Assembly (NCBI RefSeq): GCF_025837155.1
Contig: NZ_CP107549.1
Coordinates: forward strand, 62,001 to 126,000
Length of the DNA: 64,000 nucleotides
Source of the DNA: Pseudomonas sp. Z8(2022)
GTDB lineage: Bacteria; Pseudomonadota; Gammaproteobacteria; Pseudomonadales; Pseudomonadaceae
Direction of reading: 5' to 3'
Each line of letters opens with the position of its first letter. Within the stretch, counting starts at the first letter, position 1. A model generated the notes under the pieces. That model made no database searches. It saw only the letters and a program-made list of their open reading frames with translations, and was not told where the DNA came from. Both the position numbers and the translations under genes were made by a program. Shown here piece by piece: positions 38,785 to 47,576 of this stretch.

Positions 38785-40153
38785 GGTGATGGCGATTCTG
38801 TTGTTCATCAGCATCTGTGTGGTGCTGATGGCTGGCTTCCCGGTGGCGTTTACGCTGGCGGGTGTTTCCCTGTTGTTCGCCGGCCTTGGTGTGCTCACCG
38901 GGACCTTCGATCCGGGATACCTGAGCGCACTGCCCAACCGTCTGTTCGGGATCATGAACAACCAGACCATGCTGGCTGTGCCGCTGTTCGTGTTCATGGG
39001 GGTGATGCTGGAGAAGTCCAGGGTCGCCGAAGATCTGCTTGAGTCCATGTCGCGCCTGTTCGGCCGCATGCGTGGCGGCCTGATCATCTCGGTCTGCGTA
39101 GTGGGCGCTCTGCTGGCCGCATCGACTGGTATCGTCGGCGCCACCGTGGTGACCATGGGCCTGCTGGCCCTGCCGACCCTGCTCAAGCGCGGCTACGACC
39201 CGGGCGTAGCCACCGGTACTCTGGCTGCCACCGGTACTCTGGGCCAGATCATTCCACCGTCGATCGTGCTGGTGCTGCTGGGGGACGTGATGTCCAGCGC
39301 CTACCAGCAGGCGCAACTGAAGATGGGCATCTTCTCGCCCAAGACCGTGTCGGTCGGCGACCTGTTCATGGGCGCGCTGATTCCGGGCCTGGTGCTGGTC
39401 GGTCTGTACGTGCTCTATCTGGTCGCGATGATCTTCATCAAGCCGGAGAAGATGCCGGCGATTCCCCAGGAGGAGCTGGGTGAAGTGCAGTGGGGCAAGC
39501 TGCTTGGCGCCCTGGTGCCGCCGCTGGCGCTGATCGTCATCGTGCTGGGGTCGATCCTTGCCGGTTTTGCCACCCCCACCGAAGCGGCTGCTATCGGTGC
39601 CGTTGGTGCGACGCTGCTGGCGCTATTCAAGGGCCAGCTGAACATCCCTCAGCTACGTAATGTGGCTCATGGCACCACCGAGATCAGCTGCATGGTGTTC
39701 CTGATCCTAATCGGTGCCTCGTTGTTCTCGCTGATCTTCCGCGGCTTCGGTGGCGAGCATCTGATCGAAGAGGTGTTCCACTCGCTGCCGGGCGGCGTGC
39801 TGGGTGCTTTCTTCCTGGTGATGCTGGTGATCTTCCTGCTCGGCTTCATCCTCGACTTCATCGAAATCATTTTCGTGGTGGTGCCGATTGTCGGGCCGGT
39901 ACTGCTGGCCATGGGGCTCGACCCGATCTGGCTGGGTGTGATGATCGCGCTGAACCTGCAGACGTCGTTCCTCACACCGCCGCTGGGCTTCTCGCTGTTC
40001 TACCTGCGTGGCGTCACGCCACGTTCGGTGACTACCGGCACCATGTATCGCGGTGTGATGCCCTTCATCGGTATCCAGTTGCTGATGCTGGTGATCGCCT
40101 ACCTGTTCCCGGGCATCATCACCTGGCTGCCGGAGCAGATTTACGGCAAATAA
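38777..40153 (+). CDS. TRAP transporter large permease subunit (DctM)
   Basis: A 458-residue inner-membrane protein with about 12 hydrophobic helices. DctM markers include GVMLEKSRVAEDLLESM, GQIIPPSIVLVLLGD and the conserved ATPTEAAAIGAVGA-type loop (read here as FATPTEAAAIGAVGATLLA). It uses the Na+ gradient to drive uptake. The insert between the helices around residues 170-200 is longer than in short DctM proteins, as in the large-subunit variants that pair with TakP-like binding proteins. Confidence 0.93.
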   Translation: MAEVMAILLFISICVVLMAGFPVAFTLAGVSLLFAGLGVLTGTFDPGYLSALPNRLFGIMNNQTMLAVPLFVFMGVMLEKSRVAEDLLESMSRLFGRMRGGLIISVCVVGALLAASTGIVGATVVTMGLLALPTLLKRGYDPGVATGTLAATGTLGQIIPPSIVLVLLGDVMSSAYQQAQLKMGIFSPKTVSVGDLFMGALIPGLVLVGLYVLYLVAMIFIKPEKMPAIPQEELGEVQWGKLLGALVPPLALIVIVLGSILAGFATPTEAAAIGAVGATLLALFKGQLNIPQLRNVAHGTTEISCMVFLILIGASLFSLIFRGFGGEHLIEEVFHSLPGGVLGAFFLVMLVIFLLGFILDFIEIIFVVVPIVGPVLLAMGLDPIWLGVMIALNLQTSFLTPPLGFSLFYLRGVTPRSVTTGTMYRGVMPFIGIQLLMLVIAYLFPGIITWLPEQIYGK

Positions 40154-40173
40154 GCGTCACTGGTGCGGTTTGG

Positions 40174-40203
40174 AAAACGCCCGTCCTCGTGACGGGCGTT
40201 TTG
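40174..40203 (+). terminator. Rho-independent terminator after dctM
   Basis: AAAACGCCCGTC / GACGGGCGTTTT arms with a short loop, followed by TTGCTT, 20 bp after the stop codon. Confidence 0.85.
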
Positions 40204-40252
40204 CTTATTGCGTTGTCACACTATGCATCATCCATCTCAAGGAGAGGTCGTA

Positions 40253-41155
40253 ATGAGCGCTGCCCAAGTCGAACGCGTGGAACTGGATCAACTGATCTGC
40301 TGGCGAATTCGTGCTGCTGGCAGCGAACTGCTGGTGACGCAGCAGGGCGCGCAGATACTTGGTTACCGACAGGCCGAGCAGCCACCGCTGATCTGGCTGA
40401 GCCCGGACGCGGCTTATCGAACCGGGCAAAGCGTGCGCGGTGGTGTGCCGGTGTGCTGGCCCTGGTTCGGCGATCTGCAGCGCAATCCGCAGGCAGTCCA
40501 GGCGCACTATCAGCTGGAGCAGGCGCCGGCCCATGGCCTTGTGCGCGCGCTGGACTGGGAGTTGCTGAGCATCGACGAGGAGGACGACGCCGTCACCCTG
40601 CGTTTCGCCTACGACACCCGCAATCGGCCATTGGAGGGCTGGCCTCGGGATGTCGGCCTGAGCTTCGTCGTACGTCTGGCAGACGATTTGAGCATGGGGC
40701 TGGAAACCCACAATCGTGGTGACACGCCACTGACCCTGAGCCAGGCACTGCACAGCTACTTCGCCGTCAGCGATGTGCGCCAGGTCAGCGTCGAAGGACT
40801 GCAGGGCTGCCGCTACATCGATACCCTGCTGGACTGGCAGGAGATGCGTCAGCAGGAGGCACCGGTGTTCGATGCCGAGACGGATCGCATCTACTTCGAT
40901 ACACCTGCGCGTCTGAGCATCGTCGATCCGGGCTGGGGCCGGCGCATCCATCTGGATACCCGTGGCTCACGTTCGGCCGTGCTGTGGAATCCGTGGATCG
41001 ACAAGGCCAGGCGCCTTTCACAGTTTCCGGATGAGGCCTGGCAGGACATGCTCTGCATCGAAACGGCCAATGTTCTGGAGGATGTCGTGCAGCTTCAGCC
41101 CGACGAACGGCACCGACTCGATCTGCGCCTTTCCAGCGACAGACTGCATCCCTGA
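40253..41155 (+). CDS. D-hexose-6-phosphate mutarotase (glucose-6-phosphate 1-epimerase, YeaD-like)
   Basis: A 300-residue galactose-mutarotase-fold protein. Family residues are visible: RGGVPVCWPWFG, the His in PAHGLVR, LHSYFAVSD and the C-terminal ETANV. It interconverts alpha and beta anomers of glucose-6-phosphate. The start ATG at 40253 follows a strong AAGGAGAGG. It is the last gene before the type VI secretion cluster. Confidence 0.9.
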   Translation: MSAAQVERVELDQLICWRIRAAGSELLVTQQGAQILGYRQAEQPPLIWLSPDAAYRTGQSVRGGVPVCWPWFGDLQRNPQAVQAHYQLEQAPAHGLVRALDWELLSIDEEDDAVTLRFAYDTRNRPLEGWPRDVGLSFVVRLADDLSMGLETHNRGDTPLTLSQALHSYFAVSDVRQVSVEGLQGCRYIDTLLDWQEMRQQEAPVFDAETDRIYFDTPARLSIVDPGWGRRIHLDTRGSRSAVLWNPWIDKARRLSQFPDEAWQDMLCIETANVLEDVVQLQPDERHRLDLRLSSDRLHP

Positions 41156-41589
41156 CCCCGCCCCCCGTCTTCTTGTGCCCTGACATAAAAGTCAGGGCGC
41201 CGACCGCGTTCGTTGTCACAAAAAATAATGGCATGAAGCCATTAAATGTGACGCGCCACTAATTTGCCAGTAAGTTATTTCTTACAACTATCAGCGAACT
41301 TGTCTGATTGGTAAAAACTCGATCACAACTTGTTCCGAGTGGCGACAACATTACTGGTACGGATGTTCCGTTAATTCTTTGAAAGATCTCTTTGAATGTT
41401 AGGCATTTCACACTTCCGGCGGTTGCCCAACATCGTTCATGGGGCTAGGATGCCCGTCCTGTAAGGATCTTGCGCAATTTGTTGCACAAACTACTGTGCA
41501 AAAAGTTGCGCATTTTGATGTGTTTGACCGGGTTGGATGGCTCGGTCTAGTGCAATGAAGTTGCCCACTTTAAATAGGCGAGTCATGGA
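41156..41589. promoter_or_regulatory. 434-bp AT-rich regulatory region upstream of the T6SS operon
   Basis: No gene is apparent. Three dyads stand out: GCCCTGAC/GTCAGGGC (41177-41198, perhaps a weak terminator of the mutarotase gene), a nested dyad GTCACA-AATGGC / GCCATT-TGTGAC (41215-41252), and TTGCACA-N6-TGTGCAA (41482-41501), 89 bp before tssA. The section is clearly more AT-rich than its flanks, which favours MvaT/H-NS-type silencing. I found no sigma-54 site with correct spacing here. Confidence 0.6.
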
Positions 41590-43152
41590 ATGACGTACTC
41601 CAGCAAGCTGACCGCGCATTATCTCAATTTGGCCAAGTCTCCTATTAATGAGGGGAACTTCGCCGGTGAAGATGTGCGGTATTCCAGCGAATTCGAGATG
41701 CTGGAGCTCGAACTGGGCAAGGCCTCTTCCCTGCATGAAACCGGTGCCATCGACTGGCAGAAGATCAGGGAAGGCAGCGAGAACCTGCTGACCACTCAAT
41801 CCAAGGATTTGCGCGCCGCTACCTGGCTGACATGGGGGCTGTTCCAGCGCGAATCCTTCGCCGGCCTCCAGGCTGGTCTGAACCTGCTGCATTACCTCTG
41901 CGAACATCACTGGCACGAACTGCACCCGCGCAAGCCGCGGACTCGTGCTGCTGCCCTAAACTGGCTGCTACCGCGCCTGGAGCAGGCGCTGGCCGAGCAT
42001 GTGCCGATCAGCGAGCAGCTGCCGCTGTTTCGTCGTCTGGCCGAGCATCTGCACGGCCTCGAGGCCAGCCTGTCGAGTCATCTTGGCGAAGACTCGCCGC
42101 TGCTGCTGCCGCTGTGCCGGCGTCTCGACGAGCAAATCAAGCGCGCCAGCCAGGGGCAGGCCGAACCCGGTGCCGTGGGCGCCGCCATCGCGCAGGTCAA
42201 GCAGGTCGCTACTCAGATCATCACGGGCGCCGGTCCCATCGATAACGAGAAGGACGCGCACAAGGCACTGCGTAACCAGCAGGACTCGGCCCGTCCACTG
42301 TGCGCCTGGTGGCTGAAGAACAAGGCCACCGACCTCAAGCCGCTGCGCCTGGCGCGCACCCTGTTGTGGCTGCCCATCGAGTCGCTGCCCGAGCGCAACG
42401 CCGAACACATCACTGCCCTGCGCGGCCTGCCGGCCGACAAGCTGGCCTCCTACAAGGAGCGTTTCGCCCAGGGTGCCTATGCCGATCTGCTCGTCGACCT
42501 GGAAGCCAGCATCGTCCGCGCGCCTTTCTGGCTCGACGGCCAACGCCTGGTCTGGGAATGCCTGCAGGAGCTCAAGGCCGATCAGGCCATGCGCGAGGTG
42601 GAGATCCAGCTCGCGTTGTTCCTGCAGCGCGTGCCGGGCCTCGACGAGCTGCGTTTCCACGATGGCGTGCCCTTCGCCGATGCCGAGACGCGCGCCTGGA
42701 TCGGCGCGCATGTACTGCCGCACCTGCAGGCGCCGGAAGTGGAGAAGAAACCTGCCGCCAGCGAGCAGGGTGCCACGCCGCCCTGGGAAGAAGCCCTGCA
42801 GCAGGTGCTGCCGGGCCTGCGCAAGGACGGCCTGAAGGCTGCCGTGCAGCAGCTCAAGCAGGGCATGTCGCGCGCCCGTGGTGGACGCGAGCGCTTCTTC
42901 TGGCAACTGACCCTGGCCCGTCTGTGCTTCGCCGCGAAGAAGTACGACCTGGCCAAGACCCAACTCGAATCGCTCGACCAGACGCTGCAGACCTCCGGCC
43001 TCGGCGAGTGGGAACCCGATCTCGCCCTGGATGTGCTGCGCCTGTTGCACAACTGCTGCGAGCTCCTGCCGCAGAACCATGCGGTGCGCGACAGCAAGGA
43101 CGAGATCTACCGCAGGTTGTGCCACCTCGACCTGGAGGTGGTGCTGGAGTAA
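41590..43152 (+). CDS. tssA: T6SS baseplate/cap protein TssA
   Basis: A 520-residue cytoplasmic protein with an ImpA N-terminal domain (about residues 15-135) and the long C-terminal extension of the VasJ-like TssA class (LALFLQRVPGLDELRFHDG, PFADAETRAWI). TssA initiates or caps the contractile sheath. It is the first gene of a co-directional run without internal terminators, as hsiA2 heads the P. aeruginosa H2 cluster. Confidence 0.93.
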   Translation: MTYSSKLTAHYLNLAKSPINEGNFAGEDVRYSSEFEMLELELGKASSLHETGAIDWQKIREGSENLLTTQSKDLRAATWLTWGLFQRESFAGLQAGLNLLHYLCEHHWHELHPRKPRTRAAALNWLLPRLEQALAEHVPISEQLPLFRRLAEHLHGLEASLSSHLGEDSPLLLPLCRRLDEQIKRASQGQAEPGAVGAAIAQVKQVATQIITGAGPIDNEKDAHKALRNQQDSARPLCAWWLKNKATDLKPLRLARTLLWLPIESLPERNAEHITALRGLPADKLASYKERFAQGAYADLLVDLEASIVRAPFWLDGQRLVWECLQELKADQAMREVEIQLALFLQRVPGLDELRFHDGVPFADAETRAWIGAHVLPHLQAPEVEKKPAASEQGATPPWEEALQQVLPGLRKDGLKAAVQQLKQGMSRARGGRERFFWQLTLARLCFAAKKYDLAKTQLESLDQTLQTSGLGEWEPDLALDVLRLLHNCCELLPQNHAVRDSKDEIYRRLCHLDLEVVLE

Positions 43153-43206
43153 GGCGCCAACACGCCAATCAAGGCCTCCGGGCCATCAACGCAAAGGAGA
43201 ACACCC

Positions 43207-43713
43207 ATGGCCAAAGAAGGCTCGGTAGCCCCCAAGGAACGCATCAACGTCACCTTCAAACCCGCCACCGGCGGAGCCCAGGAAGAAATCGAACTGCCCC
43301 TGAAGCTCATGGTGCTCGGCGATTTCACCCAGCGTGCCGACGATCGCAAGATCGAAGACCGCAAGCCCATCAGCATCGACAAGAACAGCTTCGATGAAGT
43401 GCTGGCCAAGCAGGAGCTGAACCTGACCTTCGCCGTGCCGAACCGTCTGCAGGAAGAACAGACCGACGACGAGCTGGCCGTGCAACTGAAGATCAACTCC
43501 ATGAAGGACTTCAACCCGGCCAACCTGGTTGAGCAGGTGCCGGAGCTGAAGAAGCTGATGGAGCTGCGCGACGCACTGGTCGCCCTGAAAGGCCCGCTGG
43601 GCAACGCCCCGGCTTTCCGCAAGGCCATCGAGAGCGTGCTCTCCGACGACGACTCGCGTGACCGCGTGCTCGGCGAACTGGGCCTGGCCGCCAAAGACAA
43701 GCTCGATTCCTGA
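43207..43713 (+). CDS. tssB: T6SS sheath small subunit TssB (VipA)
   Basis: A 168-residue sheath protein: KERINVTFKPATGGAQEEIE near the start, MVLGDFTQRADDRKIEDRKP, and the conserved FNPANLVEQVPELKKLMELR helix. With TssC it builds the contractile sheath around the Hcp tube. Preceded by AAAGGAGA, 54 bp after tssA. Confidence 0.97.
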   Translation: MAKEGSVAPKERINVTFKPATGGAQEEIELPLKLMVLGDFTQRADDRKIEDRKPISIDKNSFDEVLAKQELNLTFAVPNRLQEEQTDDELAVQLKINSMKDFNPANLVEQVPELKKLMELRDALVALKGPLGNAPAFRKAIESVLSDDDSRDRVLGELGLAAKDKLDS

Positions 43714-43738
43714 TTCTCACTGACAAGGACGCACTCTC

Positions 43739-45217
43739 ATGAGCACGACTAGCGCAGCCGTAGAAAGCAGCCACAGCGCCGCCGAACTCGGCATCCTCGA
43801 CCGCATCATCGCGGAAACCAAGCTGACCCCGGACGACGAGGCTTACGACATCGCCAAGCGCGGTGTTTCGGCCTTCATCGAAGAGCTGCTCAAGCCGCAG
43901 AACGAAAACGAGCCGGTGAAGAAGGCCATGGTCGACCGCATGATCGCGGAGATCGACGCCAAGCTCAGCCGGCAGATGGACGAAATCCTCCACCACCCGG
44001 ACTTCCAGGCTCTGGAGTCCTCCTGGCGCGGCCTCAAGCTGCTGGTGGATCGCACCAACTTCCGCGAGAACATCAAGCTGGAGATCCTCAACGCCTCCAA
44101 GCAGGATCTGCTCGATGACTTCGAAGACAGCCCGGAAATCGTTCAGTCCGGCCTGTACAAGCACATCTACACCGCCGAGTACGGCCAGTTCGGTGGCCAG
44201 CCGGTCGGTGCCCTGATCGCCAACTACTACTTCGATCCGAGCGCCCCGGACGTCAAGACCCTGCAGTACGTCGCCTCGGTGGCCTGCATGTCGCACGCCC
44301 CGTTCATCGCTTCGGCCGGTCCGAAATTCTTTGGCCTGGAGACCTTCACCGGCCTGCCGGATCTGAAGGACCTGAAGGATCACTTCGAAGGCCCGCAATT
44401 CACCAAATGGCAGAGCTTCCGCGAGCAGGAAGATGCCCGCTATGTCGGCCTGACCGTACCGCGCTTCCTCCTGCGCAACCCGTACGACCCGGAAGACAAC
44501 CCGGTGAAGAGCTTCGTCTACAAGGAAAACGTGGCCAACAGCCACGAGCACTACCTGTGGGGCAACACCGCCTATGCCTTCGCCAGCCGCCTGACCGACA
44601 GCTTCGCCAAGTTCCGCTGGTGCCCGAACATCATCGGCCCGCAAAGCGGCGGCGCGGTGGAAGACCTGCCGCTGCACCATTTCGAGAGCATGGGCGAGAT
44701 CGAAACCAAGATCCCGACCGAAGTGCTGGTTTCCGACCGCCGCGAATACGAGCTGGCCGAGGAAGGCTTCATCGCCCTGACCATGCGCAAGGGTAGCGAC
44801 AACGCCGCGTTCTTCTCCGCCAACTCGGCGCAGAAACCGAAGTTCTTCGGCATCAGCGAGGAAGGCAAGACCGCCGAGCTGAACTACAAGCTGGGCACCC
44901 AGCTGCCGTACATGTTCATCGTCAACCGCCTGGCCCACTACCTGAAAGTGCTGCAGCGCGAGCAGATCGGTGCCTGGAAGGAGCGCACCGACCTCGAGCT
45001 GGAACTCAACAAGTGGATTCGCCAGTACGTCGCCGATCAGGAGAACCCGAGCTCCGAAGTGCGTAGCCGTCGTCCGCTGCGTGCCGCCCAGGTCATCGTC
45101 AGCGATGTTGAAGGCGAGCCGGGCTGGTACCGCGTCAGCCTGAACGTGCGTCCGCACTTCAAGTACATGGGTGCCGATTTCACCCTGTCGCTGGTCGGCA
45201 AGCTGGACAAGGAATAA
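43739..45217 (+). CDS. tssC: T6SS sheath large subunit TssC (VipB)
   Basis: A 492-residue sheath protein with standard landmarks: ESSWRGLKLLVDRTNFRENI, YGQFGGQPVGALIANYYFD, GPQSGGAVEDLPLHHFES and the C-terminal GWYRVSLNVRPHFKYMGADF segment. Length is typical. It follows tssB by 25 bp and precedes tssE by 6 bp. Confidence 0.97.
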   Translation: MSTTSAAVESSHSAAELGILDRIIAETKLTPDDEAYDIAKRGVSAFIEELLKPQNENEPVKKAMVDRMIAEIDAKLSRQMDEILHHPDFQALESSWRGLKLLVDRTNFRENIKLEILNASKQDLLDDFEDSPEIVQSGLYKHIYTAEYGQFGGQPVGALIANYYFDPSAPDVKTLQYVASVACMSHAPFIASAGPKFFGLETFTGLPDLKDLKDHFEGPQFTKWQSFREQEDARYVGLTVPRFLLRNPYDPEDNPVKSFVYKENVANSHEHYLWGNTAYAFASRLTDSFAKFRWCPNIIGPQSGGAVEDLPLHHFESMGEIETKIPTEVLVSDRREYELAEEGFIALTMRKGSDNAAFFSANSAQKPKFFGISEEGKTAELNYKLGTQLPYMFIVNRLAHYLKVLQREQIGAWKERTDLELELNKWIRQYVADQENPSSEVRSRRPLRAAQVIVSDVEGEPGWYRVSLNVRPHFKYMGADFTLSLVGKLDKE

Positions 45218-45223
45218 GCATCG

Positions 45224-45652
45224 ATGAACGGATACGGCAGCCTGTTCGAGCGCCTCGGTGGCGAGGCCGGCCAACGTGCCGGCTGGAGCCGCGAGGTTGC
45301 CACCATGGCCTCGGTGGCTGCCCATCTGGCCAAGATGCTCAGCACCCGTGCGGGCAGCGTGCAAACGCTGCCCGACTACGGGTTGCCCGATTTGAACGAT
45401 ATGCGCCTGTCGCTGCACGACTCGCTGCAGCAGGCGCGTATCGCCATCGAACGCTTTATCGAAGCGTACGAACCCCGACTGACCCAGGTGCGCGTGATCT
45501 CCCTGCCGCGTACCCATGACCCGTTGCGTCAGGCCTTCGCCATCGACGCGATGCTGGAAATGGACGGCATCAGGCGCCAGGTCAGTTTCTCCGCGAGCCT
45601 GGATGGCAGCGGTCAGGTCAACGTCAACCCAGGAGCCTCACATGTCCGGTAA
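45224..45652 (+). CDS. tssE: T6SS baseplate protein TssE (gp25-like)
   Basis: A 142-residue gp25-family protein: LFERL at the N-terminus, LSTRAGSVQTLPDYGLPDLN in the middle and the EPR-type wedge motif in YEPRLTQVRV. It lies in the baseplate wedge. Its last 11 bp overlap the PAAR gene, so the cargo module is translationally coupled to the core operon. Confidence 0.95.
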   Translation: MNGYGSLFERLGGEAGQRAGWSREVATMASVAAHLAKMLSTRAGSVQTLPDYGLPDLNDMRLSLHDSLQQARIAIERFIEAYEPRLTQVRVISLPRTHDPLRQAFAIDAMLEMDGIRRQVSFSASLDGSGQVNVNPGASHVR

Positions 45653-46166
45653 ACCCGCCGCCCGCCTGAGCGATCCCACCTCCTGCCCGGTTCCCGGTCA
45701 CGGCACCAACCCGATCGCCGCCGGTTCGCCCGACGTGCTGTTCGACAGCCTGCCGGCTGCGCGCATGGGCGATGCCTCCGCCTGTGGCGGTGCCATGGCT
45801 GGCGCGGTGATTCCTACCGTGCTGATCAACGGCAAGCCAGCGGCGGTGGTGGGCTCGGTGGGGAGCCACGGCAATGTAGTGATTGGCGGATCGGGGACGG
45901 TGATTATTGGAGCTAGTGGGGGTGGTGCTTCGTTTGTCTCTCCTGCTCCTGTGGATATCAAGGGTGTGTTCGATGAGTTTTTCGTCCTGCTCGACCAAGA
46001 CTCTGGGGCTCCACTGAGTGGGGTTTCGTATGTGCTCCGCAGCGCATCTGGCAAAGAGATCCATGGGACCACCGGTGTGGACGGGAGCACCGACAAACTC
46101 CGCTCTTCGAGTGGAGAAGCCGTTGAGCTCGTTATCGCCGAACAGTCCGAAGTAGTGATTGCCTGA
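45642..46166 (+). CDS. PAAR spike-tip protein with C-terminal beta-domain extension
   Basis: A 174-residue protein. Residues 1-95 form a PAAR domain (PAARLSDPTSCPVPGHGTNP with metal-binding Cys/His, AARMGDASACGG, NGKPAAVVGSVGSHGNVVIG). After a Gly/Ala/Ser linker, residues 105-174 form a short Ig- or transthyretin-like domain (FDEFFVLLDQDSGAPLSGVS...), an extension common on VgrG and PAAR proteins, likely an adaptor for a cargo effector. Codon use shifts near base 45870 from the high-GC style of tssE to a lower-GC style shared with the next three genes. Confidence 0.85.
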   Translation: MSGKPAARLSDPTSCPVPGHGTNPIAAGSPDVLFDSLPAARMGDASACGGAMAGAVIPTVLINGKPAAVVGSVGSHGNVVIGGSGTVIIGASGGGASFVSPAPVDIKGVFDEFFVLLDQDSGAPLSGVSYVLRSASGKEIHGTTGVDGSTDKLRSSSGEAVELVIAEQSEVVIA

Positions 46167-46184
46167 CTGCGTGGAGAACTGCTC

Positions 46185-47114
46185 ATGTCCGATATTGTCC
46201 TGAAATCCACGCTCACACCAAGTTCGCAAAACCTACAAGGAACGACCGCGCAGGTTCGGCTGTTCAAGATCACGGATATTCCAGCAGCCATGGACAAAAT
46301 GGGCTGGCCGATTTCCGCGAAGCTTATGCGGCACTGGTTCCAAGGAATGCCCTGGGGAACGCCCAGCGGCGGTATGACAGCCGAGGTGAAGAGCCATGCG
46401 CAGATGCCCCCTGCTCAATACATGGAGGAGACCATAGTCACGTACGAATGGTTGATAGGGTTTTCGCGGGTGGTGAGGGCTCGCAACGAACTAAGAACTG
46501 CTTGGAACAACCCCCAGGCGACCAGACTCATCCGTAGAAACATCCTCAGGAAGTTCGGTCAGCACTCTAGCGGATGCTTCCCATTGACGTTCAATGGCCA
46601 AGGCAGCAAAGCCGAGGCTTTCGGTTACGCCAACAGCCGTTCGGTCACTTTCGACACCTTTGATGAGCTTAATGATCTGCGTGGCGCACTCGCCAACTTC
46701 AATCTGCGAGTCACAGTCGAGGGTACCGTCAACGCGTTCCCGGACAAGGTCACTTTCATCGCTGAGCGCATTGGTTTCTATGCCGAAGATGCATATGACT
46801 TTAACGACGAGGGTCCGCTCAGCCAGCCACTTGGCTACTGGAACTTCGATGGTATTGCACAGGGCGTGGCAGACGGTCTCAGCAACAACGCCAATATCGG
46901 CTACGAACAAGTGAAGGCGGTTGTCACAGCGCCGTTCACCGGCGATGACGTTGAACAGCGTTTCAAGGATTTGGAAAGCAAGCGCTATTTCTTGATCACC
47001 AACAGCGATTTTGTGGCGTACCGCTCAAGGCATAGGAAAGGTGGCGACTTCGTCGTCTATTCCAATATCGGCTACGAAACCATTACTCCAATTGCCTTCG
47101 AGCTTATGAAATGA
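46185..47114 (+). CDS. Putative T6SS effector, DUF6402-like
   Basis: A 309-residue protein with no signal peptide or membrane segment, encoded right after the PAAR gene. The C-terminal part (DLESKRYFLITNSDFVAYRS, then RHRKGGDFVVYSNIGYE) resembles the DUF6402 family, whose members often sit beside PAAR or VgrG genes and are regarded as candidate T6SS cargo; this is from memory and should be checked. No catalytic motif is recognised. Base composition is lower in GC than the T6SS core. The next gene overlaps its stop codon (ATGA), as expected for an effector/immunity pair. Confidence 0.6.
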   Translation: MSDIVLKSTLTPSSQNLQGTTAQVRLFKITDIPAAMDKMGWPISAKLMRHWFQGMPWGTPSGGMTAEVKSHAQMPPAQYMEETIVTYEWLIGFSRVVRARNELRTAWNNPQATRLIRRNILRKFGQHSSGCFPLTFNGQGSKAEAFGYANSRSVTFDTFDELNDLRGALANFNLRVTVEGTVNAFPDKVTFIAERIGFYAEDAYDFNDEGPLSQPLGYWNFDGIAQGVADGLSNNANIGYEQVKAVVTAPFTGDDVEQRFKDLESKRYFLITNSDFVAYRSRHRKGGDFVVYSNIGYETITPIAFELMK

Positions 47115-47524
47115 GTATCCGAAAGCTCTCTGTGGCCTTGCTGTTGCCGGTATCCCTTCTGCTCCTGCTCTTTTGGGGAGCGGTTCACATCGCCACCACT
47201 CAGAAAGCGCAGTACTCGTATCCGAGCCCCTCAGGAAGATTCGTTTTGCAGAGCGTGTTGCTGGCGCCTTGGCTCGGATCTTGGAACGACCTTGCCTACA
47301 TCCGCGTCATCGACACCCATGCACCGGGCTCCGCCTACCGTACGCCTCTCTACGACAAGCACTACACGGACATGCGTTCGCACGAAGATGACAGAACCGT
47401 AGGCATCGTTTGGTTCGACTTCGACAAGCAGCAGCAGACCTTTGAGATCGGCGTGCCGGAATGGCAAGACAGCTGGCTGAACCGGTTCATCAGCAATACC
47501 CCTTACCGAATTATCGAGAATTGA
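47111..47524 (+). CDS. Small membrane-anchored protein, candidate immunity protein
   Basis: A 137-residue protein with one N-terminal membrane helix (LLLPVSLLLLLFWGAVHIAT) and a soluble domain that would face the periplasm (YSYPSPSGRFVLQSVLLAPW, ...TVGIVWFDFDKQQQTFEIGV). Its ATG overlaps the upstream stop codon. No database family is recognised. Position and topology fit an immunity protein for the preceding putative effector, which would then act in the periplasm; this is inference. Confidence 0.55.
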   Translation: MSIRKLSVALLLPVSLLLLLFWGAVHIATTQKAQYSYPSPSGRFVLQSVLLAPWLGSWNDLAYIRVIDTHAPGSAYRTPLYDKHYTDMRSHEDDRTVGIVWFDFDKQQQTFEIGVPEWQDSWLNRFISNTPYRIIEN

Positions 47525-47576
47525 CGCCGTGGCCGTTAATCCGCAAAACCAGCTCGGTTTTTCTACTCAGCCAAAA

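Noticed and set aside
41482..41560. Searched as a sigma-54 promoter for tssA (TGG...GTGCAATG near 41537).
   Set aside because: The GG-to-GC spacing is 11 instead of 10 and the flanking consensus is poor.
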